Shown: positions 31,289 to 38,561 of the stretch, piece by piece | Position numbering within the stretch: position 1 is the first letter of the stretch | Layout of the letters: every line of letters begins with the position of its first letter | NCBI GenBank assembly: GCA_022827185.1 | Contig: JAJDTM010000012.1 | Location: 1 to 38,561, forward strand | Length of the DNA: 38,561 nucleotides | Origin: Candidatus Poribacteria bacterium | GTDB taxonomy: Bacteria; Poribacteria; WGA-4E; WGA-3G | Reading direction: 5' to 3' | Translations under genes and position numbers: made by a program | Notes under the pieces: generated by a model | What the model saw: the letters and a program-made list of their open reading frames with translations, nothing else | Told to the model about the DNA's origin: nothing | The model's database searches: none

Positions 31289-31332
31289 CCTGCGGATCAT
31301 GTCAATGTTTAGAAACATTATGAAAAAAATAG

Positions 31333-31360
31333 TGGACAGGCACGGGAAATGTGTTATGAT
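31333..31360 (+). promoter_or_regulatory. Sigma-70-like promoter of the M28 peptidase gene
   Basis: TGGACA (31333-31338), 16 bases, TATGAT (31355-31360), ending 34 bases before the ATG at 31395. One -35 mismatch and one -10 mismatch. Confidence 0.45.
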
Positions 31361-31394
31361 TTAGCAAAACAGAAAGGGGTGATGGCTGATTAAA

Positions 31395-33515
31395 ATGCAA
31401 AAAAATATAATGTGTCTATCAAAATGGATTTGGAGATTGAATTTTTGCTTGATCTGTGTGCTTACAGTATTCACTTTTTCTGCGCGTAATGTCTGGGGGA
31501 TGCGAGGGTTCACAGCAGAAAGTGCTGTTACGCAAAAGCAGTATGAGACTGATTTTAAAGAACAGGTTTCAGCAGAAAGATGTCGGCACAGGTTACGACA
31601 CCTCTCTGAAGAACCACACCTCGCAGGGAGCGAAAATAGCCGCAAAGTCGCCGAATACCTGCGTAACGAATTTGAGAGTTATGGACTACAGGTTCAGGTG
31701 TATGAATATCATGTGTATCTTCCGTATCCGCTTGAGGTACACGTAGAACTTGTTTCACCTGTTCAGCATCTTGCTACTGGCAAAGAAGAGGGGTGGGAAT
31801 GGGATAAAGATTCTTATGAAACGGAGATAGTCCCGGGATACAACGCTTATTCGCCAGATGGAGATGTAACAGCGGAACTCATCTATGTCAACAGAGGGTT
31901 ACCCGAAGATTATCAAGTCCTCAAGGAACTCGGTATTTCGGTGGCAGGGAAAATCTGTATTGCCCGCTATGGCGGAAGTTACCGCGGTGTGAAGGCGAAA
32001 GTCGCAGGCGATAACGGGGCAGTTGGGTTAATCCTCTACTCGGATCCGACAGACGATGGATATATGCGTGGGGATGTTTACCCTCGCGGTCCGTGGCGTT
32101 CGGAAGACGCAATACAGCGTGGAACAGTGAAATACATCTTTCAGCATGCCAGTGATCCACTAACACCCGGTTGGGCAGCAACGAAAGATGCCGAGCGACT
32201 TCCGATGGCCGAAGCCACAGATCTTCCGAAGATTCCCGTAGTTCCGATCGCTTATCGGGATGCCAAACCGCTTCTAAAAGCACTGGCGGGCCCGAACGTT
32301 CCATCAACTTGGCAAGGGGGTCTACCTTTTGCTTATCATATCGGACCGGGACCTGCAAAGGTTCGCCTTAAAGTACGGTGCGATCACAGCACTCGTCCGA
32401 TCTACAATATCATTGCGACGTTAGAAGGGACAGAATATCCGGATCAGTGGGTGATCTTAGGGAACCATCACGATGCCTGGGTTTACGGCGCGGCAGATCC
32501 GGGTAGCGGGACAACTGCCTTGTTAGAGGTAGCCCAGTGCTTGGGTGAACTCGCCAAAAAAGGGATGCGTCCGAAACGAACAATCGTTTTCGCGGCATGG
32601 GATGCTGAGGAATTCGGGATCCTCGGTTCAACGGAATGGGTTGAAGACTTGAGATCAACGCTACAAGAGAAAACCATCGCGTATCTTAACGTAGATATTG
32701 CGGCAACCGGTGGACGGTTCTATGTGAGTGCGATCCCCTCCTTACGAGAATTAATTCGGGAAGTGACGCAGCATGTGATTGACCCACGCACGCTAAAGCC
32801 GGTTTATGAGAGTTGGAAAGCCGCGCAGGGCAAGGAGATACCACAGGTCGGAAATCTCGGAAGCGGCTCAGATCATTCGCCATTTGTTGGACATGCGGGT
32901 ATCCCCGCGATCAGTATGGGATTCAGCGGTGCTTATGGGGTTTACCACGCCATGCAGGACAACTTTTACTGGATGGAACACTTTGGCGATCCGACGTTTC
33001 AATATCAAGCAGCGATGTCAAAAATCTGGGGGCTCCTCGCACTTCAACTTGCCAACGCTGATATTTTACCCTTTGACTATGAGACTTACGCGACAGACCT
33101 GATGACACCGCTGAAACTGTTACAAAATTCCGGCTCAAAGAGCAAAATTGCTCGGGGCGTTAAAGCATTGGATGAACTGCTTACGGAGTGGCAACAGGTA
33201 GCAGGTTTGCTGAACCAAGGGCTTGTTCGCTACCTCGCTTCTGATGATCTATCTCGGATTGGCGAAATAAACCGGCAGTTGTATCAGTTGGAACGGAATT
33301 TGACGAGTGAAACTGGGTTGTCCCTACGCCCGTGGTTTAAGCATCTTATCTATGCACCGGGACTTAATACCGGCTATGCGGCGGTCGTTTTTCCCGCAGT
33401 TGAAGACGCTATCGCCCATGGAGATGCCGCTGAGGTACACGCGGAAATTGATCGGTTAGTAGCAGCCTTCACACGGATGATTCAAGGGATTAATAAAATC
33501 CGAGAAATGCTGTAA
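31395..33515 (+). CDS. M28-family metallopeptidase (glutamate carboxypeptidase II-like), secreted
   Basis: 706 residues, the length and domain order of glutamate carboxypeptidase II. Signal peptide (about 1-35), a PA domain (about 130-310) inserted in the peptidase domain, and a helical transferrin-receptor-like dimerisation domain (about 590-706). The two-zinc site is complete: H358 of GNHHDAW, D368 of AADPGSG, E405/E406 of WDAEEFG, D of YLNVDIAATGG and H of VYHAMQDN. Such enzymes trim C-terminal acidic residues or dipeptides outside the cytoplasm. AAAGGGG precedes the ATG. Monocistronic. Peptide scavenging is the likely role. Confidence 0.93.
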   Translation: MQKNIMCLSKWIWRLNFCLICVLTVFTFSARNVWGMRGFTAESAVTQKQYETDFKEQVSAERCRHRLRHLSEEPHLAGSENSRKVAEYLRNEFESYGLQVQVYEYHVYLPYPLEVHVELVSPVQHLATGKEEGWEWDKDSYETEIVPGYNAYSPDGDVTAELIYVNRGLPEDYQVLKELGISVAGKICIARYGGSYRGVKAKVAGDNGAVGLILYSDPTDDGYMRGDVYPRGPWRSEDAIQRGTVKYIFQHASDPLTPGWAATKDAERLPMAEATDLPKIPVVPIAYRDAKPLLKALAGPNVPSTWQGGLPFAYHIGPGPAKVRLKVRCDHSTRPIYNIIATLEGTEYPDQWVILGNHHDAWVYGAADPGSGTTALLEVAQCLGELAKKGMRPKRTIVFAAWDAEEFGILGSTEWVEDLRSTLQEKTIAYLNVDIAATGGRFYVSAIPSLRELIREVTQHVIDPRTLKPVYESWKAAQGKEIPQVGNLGSGSDHSPFVGHAGIPAISMGFSGAYGVYHAMQDNFYWMEHFGDPTFQYQAAMSKIWGLLALQLANADILPFDYETYATDLMTPLKLLQNSGSKSKIARGVKALDELLTEWQQVAGLLNQGLVRYLASDDLSRIGEINRQLYQLERNLTSETGLSLRPWFKHLIYAPGLNTGYAAVVFPAVEDAIAHGDAAEVHAEIDRLVAAFTRMIQGINKIREML

Positions 33516-33517
33516 TT

Positions 33518-33548
33518 AGCCATCAGCAGTCGGCTATCAGCCATCAGC
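33518..33548. repeat. Short direct repeats AGCCATCAGC
   Basis: AGCCATCAGC occurs at 33518-33527 and 33539-33548 with a partial copy (GGCTATCAGCC) between. A small intergenic repeat just after the peptidase stop; no other feature is visible in 33549-33663. Confidence 0.4.
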
Positions 33549-33663
33549 GAAAGTCGCGACGGGGCTAAATTGGGTAAGCGCGATTTCTAATCAGGGCTCC
33601 CACCGCTTCCTGGGGAAGGGCAAGCGGAAACCTTGTCAAAAAATTAGCCAATACCTTTCTTCA

Positions 33664-34734
33664 TCAAATACCATCTACTTCACTGTGATTTGATGGTGTG
33701 ACGGCTACTGCTGAGACTGCTTTTAACACGACCAGATCACCAATTTGAAAGGGGTTGTTGTAGTCAGCTTGAACGAAGTAGTGCTCTCCGTCTATTTCAA
33801 CACAATAGGTGAAGTTATGTCCTTTAAACGCTTCCTCAATGATACGTCCGACTTTCGCGCCACTATTCCAAACATCGGATCTGTGTATTTTTAAGCATTC
33901 AGGTCGAATAGACAGAAGCACATCGCCATCGGCATCGCCACCCACTTTTACGCGTCCGAAAGGTGTGTCGGCGATTCCATGTCTCACATACGCGGTAATA
34001 AAGTTTGTTTGCCCCAGAAAATCTGCGACGTAATCCGTTTCCGGATAGTGGTATACTGCTTCAGGGGTACCAATCTGTTCAAGAACCCCGTCTTTCATTA
34101 CGCCTAACCGTTCAGCGAAACTCAATGCCTCCTCTTGTGCATGTGTAACGAGCACAGCACTGATGCCTGCGGCTTTCAGAAGAGATCGGACTTCTTCGCG
34201 AGTTGTTTGTCTGAGCCCTGGGTCAAGATTTGAGAACGGTTCATCTAAAAGGAGGAGTTTGGGACGTGCGATCATTGCGCGGGCAAGTGCGACGCGCTGC
34301 TGCTCACCCCCGGAAAGATGATGCGGCATTCGCGTTTGGAGTTTCGTCAAGCCGACCATTCGCAGCACTTCCAATGCTCTTTCCCGCCGTATTTTTTTTG
34401 CTGTTTTTCGGAGACCGAAGGCGACATTCTCAATGACGTTTTTGTTTGGGAAAAGGGCATAGTCCTGAAACACGAAACCGATCCCGCGTGATTCGGGTGC
34501 CACATGGACATTGCTGTTCGCGAGCATCCGTTTTTCCATGGCGATTGTTCCAGCATCCGCTTTCTCAAAACCGGCGATGAGGCGCAGGGTGGTCGTCTTC
34601 CCGCAACCACTGGGTCCCAAAAGCGCGAAAATTTCGCTTGGGTATACGCTGAAACTAATGTCTTTAACTATTGGCGGTTGGTTGGCAGTGAACCCTTTTG
34701 TAATTCCGTTTACTGTGAGTAGTGGTGTTGGCAT
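33664..34734 (-). CDS. ABC transporter ATP-binding protein (FbpC/PotA type), orphan
   Basis: 356 residues. Walker A GPSGCGKTT, Q-loop FVFQDYALFP, signature LSGGEQQR, Walker B LLLLDEP, D-loop SNLDP and H-loop VTHAQEE are all intact. A C-terminal extension of about 120 residues (SIRPECLKIHRSD) is a TOBE-type domain, as in importers for ferric iron, sulfate, molybdate or polyamines. No permease or binding-protein gene is adjacent, so the partner genes lie elsewhere or the ATPase serves several permeases. A strong promoter is at 34790-34819; the SD is weak. Confidence 0.9.
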   Translation of the reverse strand: MPTPLLTVNGITKGFTANQPPIVKDISFSVYPSEIFALLGPSGCGKTTTLRLIAGFEKADAGTIAMEKRMLANSNVHVAPESRGIGFVFQDYALFPNKNVIENVAFGLRKTAKKIRRERALEVLRMVGLTKLQTRMPHHLSGGEQQRVALARAMIARPKLLLLDEPFSNLDPGLRQTTREEVRSLLKAAGISAVLVTHAQEEALSFAERLGVMKDGVLEQIGTPEAVYHYPETDYVADFLGQTNFITAYVRHGIADTPFGRVKVGGDADGDVLLSIRPECLKIHRSDVWNSGAKVGRIIEEAFKGHNFTYCVEIDGEHYFVQADYNNPFQIGDLVVLKAVSAVAVTPSNHSEVDGI

Positions 34735-34789
34735 TAGGTTTCCGTCTCACCTTGACTGTTGATGGGGCTGATTCTGTCCAATTATCACA

Positions 34790-34819
34790 ATTATATAATG
34801 AAACACCCCGTTTTGTCAA
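34790..34819 (-). promoter_or_regulatory. Sigma-70 promoter of the ABC ATPase gene
   Basis: On the minus strand: TTGACA (34819-34814), 18 bases, TATAAT (34795-34790). Both hexamers are perfect consensus. The expected leader is about 48 bases. The promoter lies just beyond the stop of the upstream membrane-protein gene, so the ATPase gene is transcribed separately. Confidence 0.7.
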
Positions 34820-34838
34820 ATTAGGAGTTTTCGGTTAT

Positions 34839-36779
34839 TTAAAGTGTGTGTCCTGCACCAGAGGATGGCATGTAGAGGTTCAAGGCGAAACTAATGAGAC
34901 TCAGGATACTACGCGGGATGTAATCGCCTAAAACAAGGCCGAGGAAAAAAGGGATCGCTTTACGATACGTCTGCCATCCGGAAAACCTGAGGATTAGAAA
35001 CTTAATGAGCCAACTTACCATTACAGGGAACCAGAAGTATATGAGTCCACCCCACGAAGCCCCCGAAAGCACATAGCCGGACGGATGAAGTGTCCACCAC
35101 AACAGGCGTGTTCGTAAAAAATTGAGAAGAAACACGAAACCGAATCCGCCACACATAAAGGCAACCGCGCTAATGTCGGGTTCTTTCGGATGCTGCAACC
35201 AGCTCTGAAGTGGGTTGAAACTCTCCCATCCGAAGCGTCCGACAACGCCTTGGCATTGTGCGAGTACACCGTAATGATATGCCACCTGTAAATAGGTCCA
35301 GAACGTTGCTAATGCCCCGACAGCGATAGCAAGTGCCATCCCTAAGAGTAAGGTCTTGCCCGGCATACCAGAACGTTCACCGATCCGTAAAGATTCAATC
35401 TGGTTCGGCATCGGATGTGAACGGTTGCAGCGGTTGAAAGCGTAAAGGAAGGTCATCACCGTGAGGTTTGCCCCCCCCAGTCGCCGAGTTCCGAACATAC
35501 TCACCATCATCTGCCGCGGGTTGATACCGATGACTTCATGGTAAGGGGGTCCAAGTTCGGCACGCACGCGTCCTATCGCGATCGCAAACGCGATAAACAA
35601 GGCATAAAACACGCTGATTGCCCAGAGTGACATGCCTGCTGCATAGCAGAATCCAAAGACGAGCCCGACGCTAAGTACCGTTAGGACTGCCACCGTCCGG
35701 TAGGAGAAGGGTTCCTTACTATCGTCCCCTCGTTCTCGCCCGATGACATGTCGGAAGAAACGTGCGAAATGCCGTCGGCTCATCCAAAGCGTCAACACAG
35801 CGATCCCTACCCAGGCTCCAGAGGCACGATCATTGAGATGCAGGACGCTGATGTTTGTGACACCGACTGCACTGGCGATGACGCGTTCGGCGCGGGTGAG
35901 CCAAAAGAAAAACCATGTTGAAAAGGCAAGGTCGAGCGGCATAAAGTAGGTGAGTCCTACAACCGCAAGGTTAAAGGACATTGAAGCGTAGCCGATCGCG
36001 TTCCAAGGTCGTTCAGTAAAGTGTCGATCAAGCCGATAGTTAGGTGGTAGGGCAGGAATAACGGGGAAAATATCGTGTAACCCAGCCATCACGCGAAGCA
36101 GCGCAGCGATTCCGAATCCAAACCAGAGGGCACGGGAACGGAAAAAACTGCGATTCGTTGTCATCTGCAGCGGCAATTGTGTTAGCGGGAAACTGAGTTT
36201 CTCGCGTTCCATCCACTGCTTACGGAGCAGCAGCCCTAAACAGAGCAGTGAACCGTAGAGTAGGAAAATAAAGCCTGACCAGAGGAGTGCGGGTCTCACC
36301 CAGATGCGGAGATGCTCTGCCCAATAGAGGCTGGACTCGCCTTCATAATAACCCGCTAAAAACTCGAACTCGTGTACCGTGAGCCATGCTGGAATGTGAT
36401 GTAGAAAGAGTTGTGCCCATTCGTTTTCCGGACTTGCGAACCAGAACGGGTGCGCGAGGGTTCCCATGAGAATTGCCATCATCGCATGTCCTGAAATGGT
36501 GGAGACCATTGTCACCATGATATAGATGAGTAGCAATTCTGCGGGGGTGAATGCAATACGGGGTGAAAGTTTGCGGAGCAGGACGTTGAACGCTATTAAC
36601 ACAACCAGCGTGAAAACGGCGTTGGAAAACGGTGAAACCAGCGTGTAGACCGCATACCAGAGTTCACTGGCGATACCTACCCAATAAGCGTTAACGACGA
36701 CTAAGATTAATCCGACAATAAGCGCTTTTTTGGTGATGACATCGGGTGGGTTCTCAGTTCTGGAATTCATACGCTGCAT
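34839..36779 (-). CDS. Polytopic membrane protein resembling the DUF6785/DUF6784 family
   Basis: 646 residues with about 12-14 hydrophobic segments. Conserved-looking blocks: SPFSNAVFTLVVLIAFNVLLRKLSPR, TPAELLLIYIMVTMVSTISGHAMM, HPFWFASPENEWAQLFLHHI and RAELGPPYHEVIGINPRQMM. These match my memory of the DUF6785/6784 membrane proteins common in Planctomycetes and Poribacteria-like genomes; transport is presumed, substrate unknown. It starts 8 bases after the stop of the protease gene, so the two are co-transcribed. An alternative start is three codons in (36770). Confidence 0.82.
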   Translation of the reverse strand: MQRMNSRTENPPDVITKKALIVGLILVVVNAYWVGIASELWYAVYTLVSPFSNAVFTLVVLIAFNVLLRKLSPRIAFTPAELLLIYIMVTMVSTISGHAMMAILMGTLAHPFWFASPENEWAQLFLHHIPAWLTVHEFEFLAGYYEGESSLYWAEHLRIWVRPALLWSGFIFLLYGSLLCLGLLLRKQWMEREKLSFPLTQLPLQMTTNRSFFRSRALWFGFGIAALLRVMAGLHDIFPVIPALPPNYRLDRHFTERPWNAIGYASMSFNLAVVGLTYFMPLDLAFSTWFFFWLTRAERVIASAVGVTNISVLHLNDRASGAWVGIAVLTLWMSRRHFARFFRHVIGRERGDDSKEPFSYRTVAVLTVLSVGLVFGFCYAAGMSLWAISVFYALFIAFAIAIGRVRAELGPPYHEVIGINPRQMMVSMFGTRRLGGANLTVMTFLYAFNRCNRSHPMPNQIESLRIGERSGMPGKTLLLGMALAIAVGALATFWTYLQVAYHYGVLAQCQGVVGRFGWESFNPLQSWLQHPKEPDISAVAFMCGGFGFVFLLNFLRTRLLWWTLHPSGYVLSGASWGGLIYFWFPVMVSWLIKFLILRFSGWQTYRKAIPFFLGLVLGDYIPRSILSLISFALNLYMPSSGAGHTL

Positions 36780-36787
36780 TCAATAGG

Positions 36788-38335
36788 TTATTCCTCAGCT
36801 GTCGTTTCGTCAGGGACTGCAGGTGTATTGGCTTGCGTCGTTGAAAGCGGTTCCACCGGTTCCGGTGGGTTAAGATACTTGGCAACTTCATCCGCCTTAA
36901 TGATGCGGATCGCCTCCCGTAATTGCTGATCGTATGCGAGGTTAACTACCTGATCGATACCGACATAAAGGTTAAAAACCCGTTCAGCGCGCTGTTTTAG
37001 CCACTTTAGGCTGACATGGATGCGCTCTTCTTCAAGCATCTGTTGTAACTTTGGAAGTTCGTCTACAATTTTGGAAAAATCTGTCGGTAGACCGTCGGGT
37101 TGCTCATGCTGTTCATCAATCCACTGTGTGATGAAATTGCTGAGTGTATCGGTGGCATCCACTTTTCTGAGCATTATCTGTTCTATCTCATCGGGTTCTT
37201 CATCCGCAATAGAGACTTGCGGGGTAATGCCTACTTTGTCAATTGAGGTTCCATTGGGTGTGTAATAGGAAGAGATTGTCAACGACATCGAACCGCCGTC
37301 TGGTAATGGATACCGTTTTTGGACGAGCCCTTTACCGTAAGTTTTCTGCCCAACGAGGATGCCGCGTCGAGTATCTTTTATTGCACCTGCTACGATTTCG
37401 GAAGCACTCGCGCTGAATTCATTGACAAGGACAACGAGTGGGATGTCCAGCGGACAGAGGAGATCGCGGGTTGCGGGGTACTCCTCATTAAAATCGCTTC
37501 TTCTGCCTTTCGTTGAAACGATAACACCTTCATTAATAAAAGCATCGGCAATATGGTACGCAGCGTTCAGCAAACCGCCCTGATTGTGCCGTAAGTCTAA
37601 GATGAGCGCTTTCATGCCAGCAGCTTTATGTGTTTCAAGGGCTTTGTTGAATTCATCTTCCGTACCTTCTGTGCGTTTGCTACCGATAAAACCTGTAATC
37701 CGGATATAGCCGATGTCACCCTCAAGCATCGTTGATTTGACACTGTTGATAGGGATCCTACCGCGGGTCAATGTCACATCAAAAGGGTCAAGGAATTTAC
37801 GTTTTACTGTAATCGTCACCTCGGTCCCGATCACACCTCTGAGAAGATCGACGACATCGTCAATCCCCATACCTGTTTTTTCGCTGAGATGGATCTGCTT
37901 TCCGCCAACCTTGGTAATATAATCTCCCGCTTGAAGGTTCGCACGTGCGGCGGGTGTGTTTGGAATCGGTTTAGAGATTTTAATAAACCCTCGATGGTCA
38001 TAGTAGATTTGAACACCCAGTCCTCCAAATTCGGCATTATAAAGGTTTTCGACAGCGCGCTGATGTTCACGCGCTGAAACGTAATATGTGTAGGGATCAT
38101 TAAGAGAGGCGAGTGCCCCTTTGATTGAGCCACGGAACATATCATTGCTATCTTCTATCGGTTTGTAGTAATTTGTTGTGGCAATTTTGATAGCCTCAGT
38201 GAGTGCCTCATTTAACGTCTCACGCGTGACGCGTTTATTCCCACTCATTGCATTTTTTTCACCGGGATTAATGAGGAAGAACGGAATACCGATAGCAAGC
38301 ACTAAAATGATGAAGGACAAAGTGTATCTTTTCAT
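36788..38335 (-). CDS. C-terminal processing peptidase (CtpA/Prc, S41 family)
   Basis: 515 residues. An N-terminal anchor helix (SFIILVLAIGIPFFLI, 7-22) places it in the periplasm. A PDZ domain follows (about 100-190; FGGLGVQIYYDHRGF, ARANLQAGDYITKVGG). The S41 core has the serine motif NEFSASASEIVAGA (305-318) and the catalytic Lys of TYGKGLVQ (K335), giving the Ser-Lys dyad. The C-terminal 130 residues (helical, ending in a Pro/Thr-rich acidic tail) are an extension. It probably trims or degrades envelope proteins. AGAGGG precedes the ATG; promoter at 38381-38410. First gene of the unit with the membrane protein. Confidence 0.93.
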   Translation of the reverse strand: MKRYTLSFIILVLAIGIPFFLINPGEKNAMSGNKRVTRETLNEALTEAIKIATTNYYKPIEDSNDMFRGSIKGALASLNDPYTYYVSAREHQRAVENLYNAEFGGLGVQIYYDHRGFIKISKPIPNTPAARANLQAGDYITKVGGKQIHLSEKTGMGIDDVVDLLRGVIGTEVTITVKRKFLDPFDVTLTRGRIPINSVKSTMLEGDIGYIRITGFIGSKRTEGTEDEFNKALETHKAAGMKALILDLRHNQGGLLNAAYHIADAFINEGVIVSTKGRRSDFNEEYPATRDLLCPLDIPLVVLVNEFSASASEIVAGAIKDTRRGILVGQKTYGKGLVQKRYPLPDGGSMSLTISSYYTPNGTSIDKVGITPQVSIADEEPDEIEQIMLRKVDATDTLSNFITQWIDEQHEQPDGLPTDFSKIVDELPKLQQMLEEERIHVSLKWLKQRAERVFNLYVGIDQVVNLAYDQQLREAIRIIKADEVAKYLNPPEPVEPLSTTQANTPAVPDETTAEE

Positions 38336-38380
38336 GAGAGTTTCCCTCTGAATTTTGAGATTTGATTCAAGTTCTATACC

Positions 38381-38410
38381 ATTTTAACATGAATCCAAAC
38401 ATTCGTGCAA
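38381..38410 (-). promoter_or_regulatory. Sigma-70-like promoter of the CtpA gene
   Basis: On the minus strand: TTGCAC (38410-38405), 18 bases, TAAAAT (38386-38381). About 46 bases before the start codon. The rest of 38411-38561 is AT-rich and without a gene. Confidence 0.45.
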
Positions 38411-38509
38411 TAGATTTTTTATCTCACTTACCCCCATTTTTTTCTCAAGTGTAAGATTAGGGTTTGTGAAAGGGTATAGGTATGAGAAACCCATGTTAAT
38501 AAATACCAA

Positions 38510-38525
38510 AGAGCGTATCCGCTCT
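38510..38525. other. Small hairpin near the window end
   Basis: AGAGCG-tatc-CGCTCT is a perfect 6-bp stem. No T-run follows on either strand within view. It could belong to the 3' or 5' end of a gene outside the window. Confidence 0.3.
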
Positions 38526-38561
38526 ACACCGAGGATCCGTGAAAAACGACAGAAGATACCC

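Noticed and set aside
33518..33548. Attachment site
   Set aside because: The repeat unit is 10 bp, local, and there is no integrase or mobile gene nearby.

Overview
The window reads as a chromosomal contig from an uncultured marine-type bacterium. The best guess is a Candidatus Poribacteria-like lineage. The grounds are family content: PD40/TolB-like and 14-repeat WD40 secreted proteins, PhyH, SMP-30, ThuA-like and DUF6785-like proteins, short MITE-like repeats, and frequent GTG/TTG starts with good Shine-Dalgarno (SD) sites. This assignment is inference; there is no rRNA in the window.

Layout. (1) 1-4087, minus strand: the 5' end of a secreted protein, a lipoprotein with an internal duplication, the relic of a His-rich C-terminus, and three tandem PD40 beta-propeller paralogues; two of these are coupled by a GTGA overlap, and all three end in a 'TWG' tail. 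(2) 4716-10795, minus strand: a long gene run, SMP-30 lactonase - dut - thyA - lipoprotein - small protein - folA - ThuA-like - NagA-like. Several junctions overlap or nearly touch. Dut, ThyA and FolA form a complete dUTP-to-dTMP/folate module. A perfect 9-bp-arm palindrome sits just upstream of the first gene. (3) 11110-11183: tRNA-Arg(CCG) with a good sigma-70 promoter. (4) 11299-13052, plus: an Arg/Ser-rich exported membrane protein and its partner of unknown function. (5) 13136-20997, plus: an accessory, defence-like island made of a tandem-duplicated small protein, a one-chain PD-(D/E)xK + N6-adenine methyltransferase split by a single in-frame TAA, a 1134-residue unrecognised protein with a possible N-terminal HEPN motif, a PIN nuclease, an antitoxin-like protein and the truncated 5' end of a second PIN gene. 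(6) 21003-25283: a DMT transporter, PhyH, IF-1, RsgA and a GNAT enzyme, with MITE-like repeats between genes. (7) 25529-29353: twin 14-repeat WD40 proteins, then about 640 bp of regulatory-looking DNA. (8) 29995-38335: a sigma-region-4-like HTH protein, a PhoB-type regulator, an M28 peptidase, an orphan ABC ATPase, a DUF6785-like membrane protein and a CtpA-type protease.

Strongest leads for something undescribed: the island at 13136-20997; a conserved AAGTGCATCC element found three times, 60-100 bp upstream of plus-strand starts; the paired hairpins and elements framing the WD40 twins; and a ThyA whose phosphate-binding arginine is replaced by proline. All sequence comparisons here were made by eye; no database search was run.
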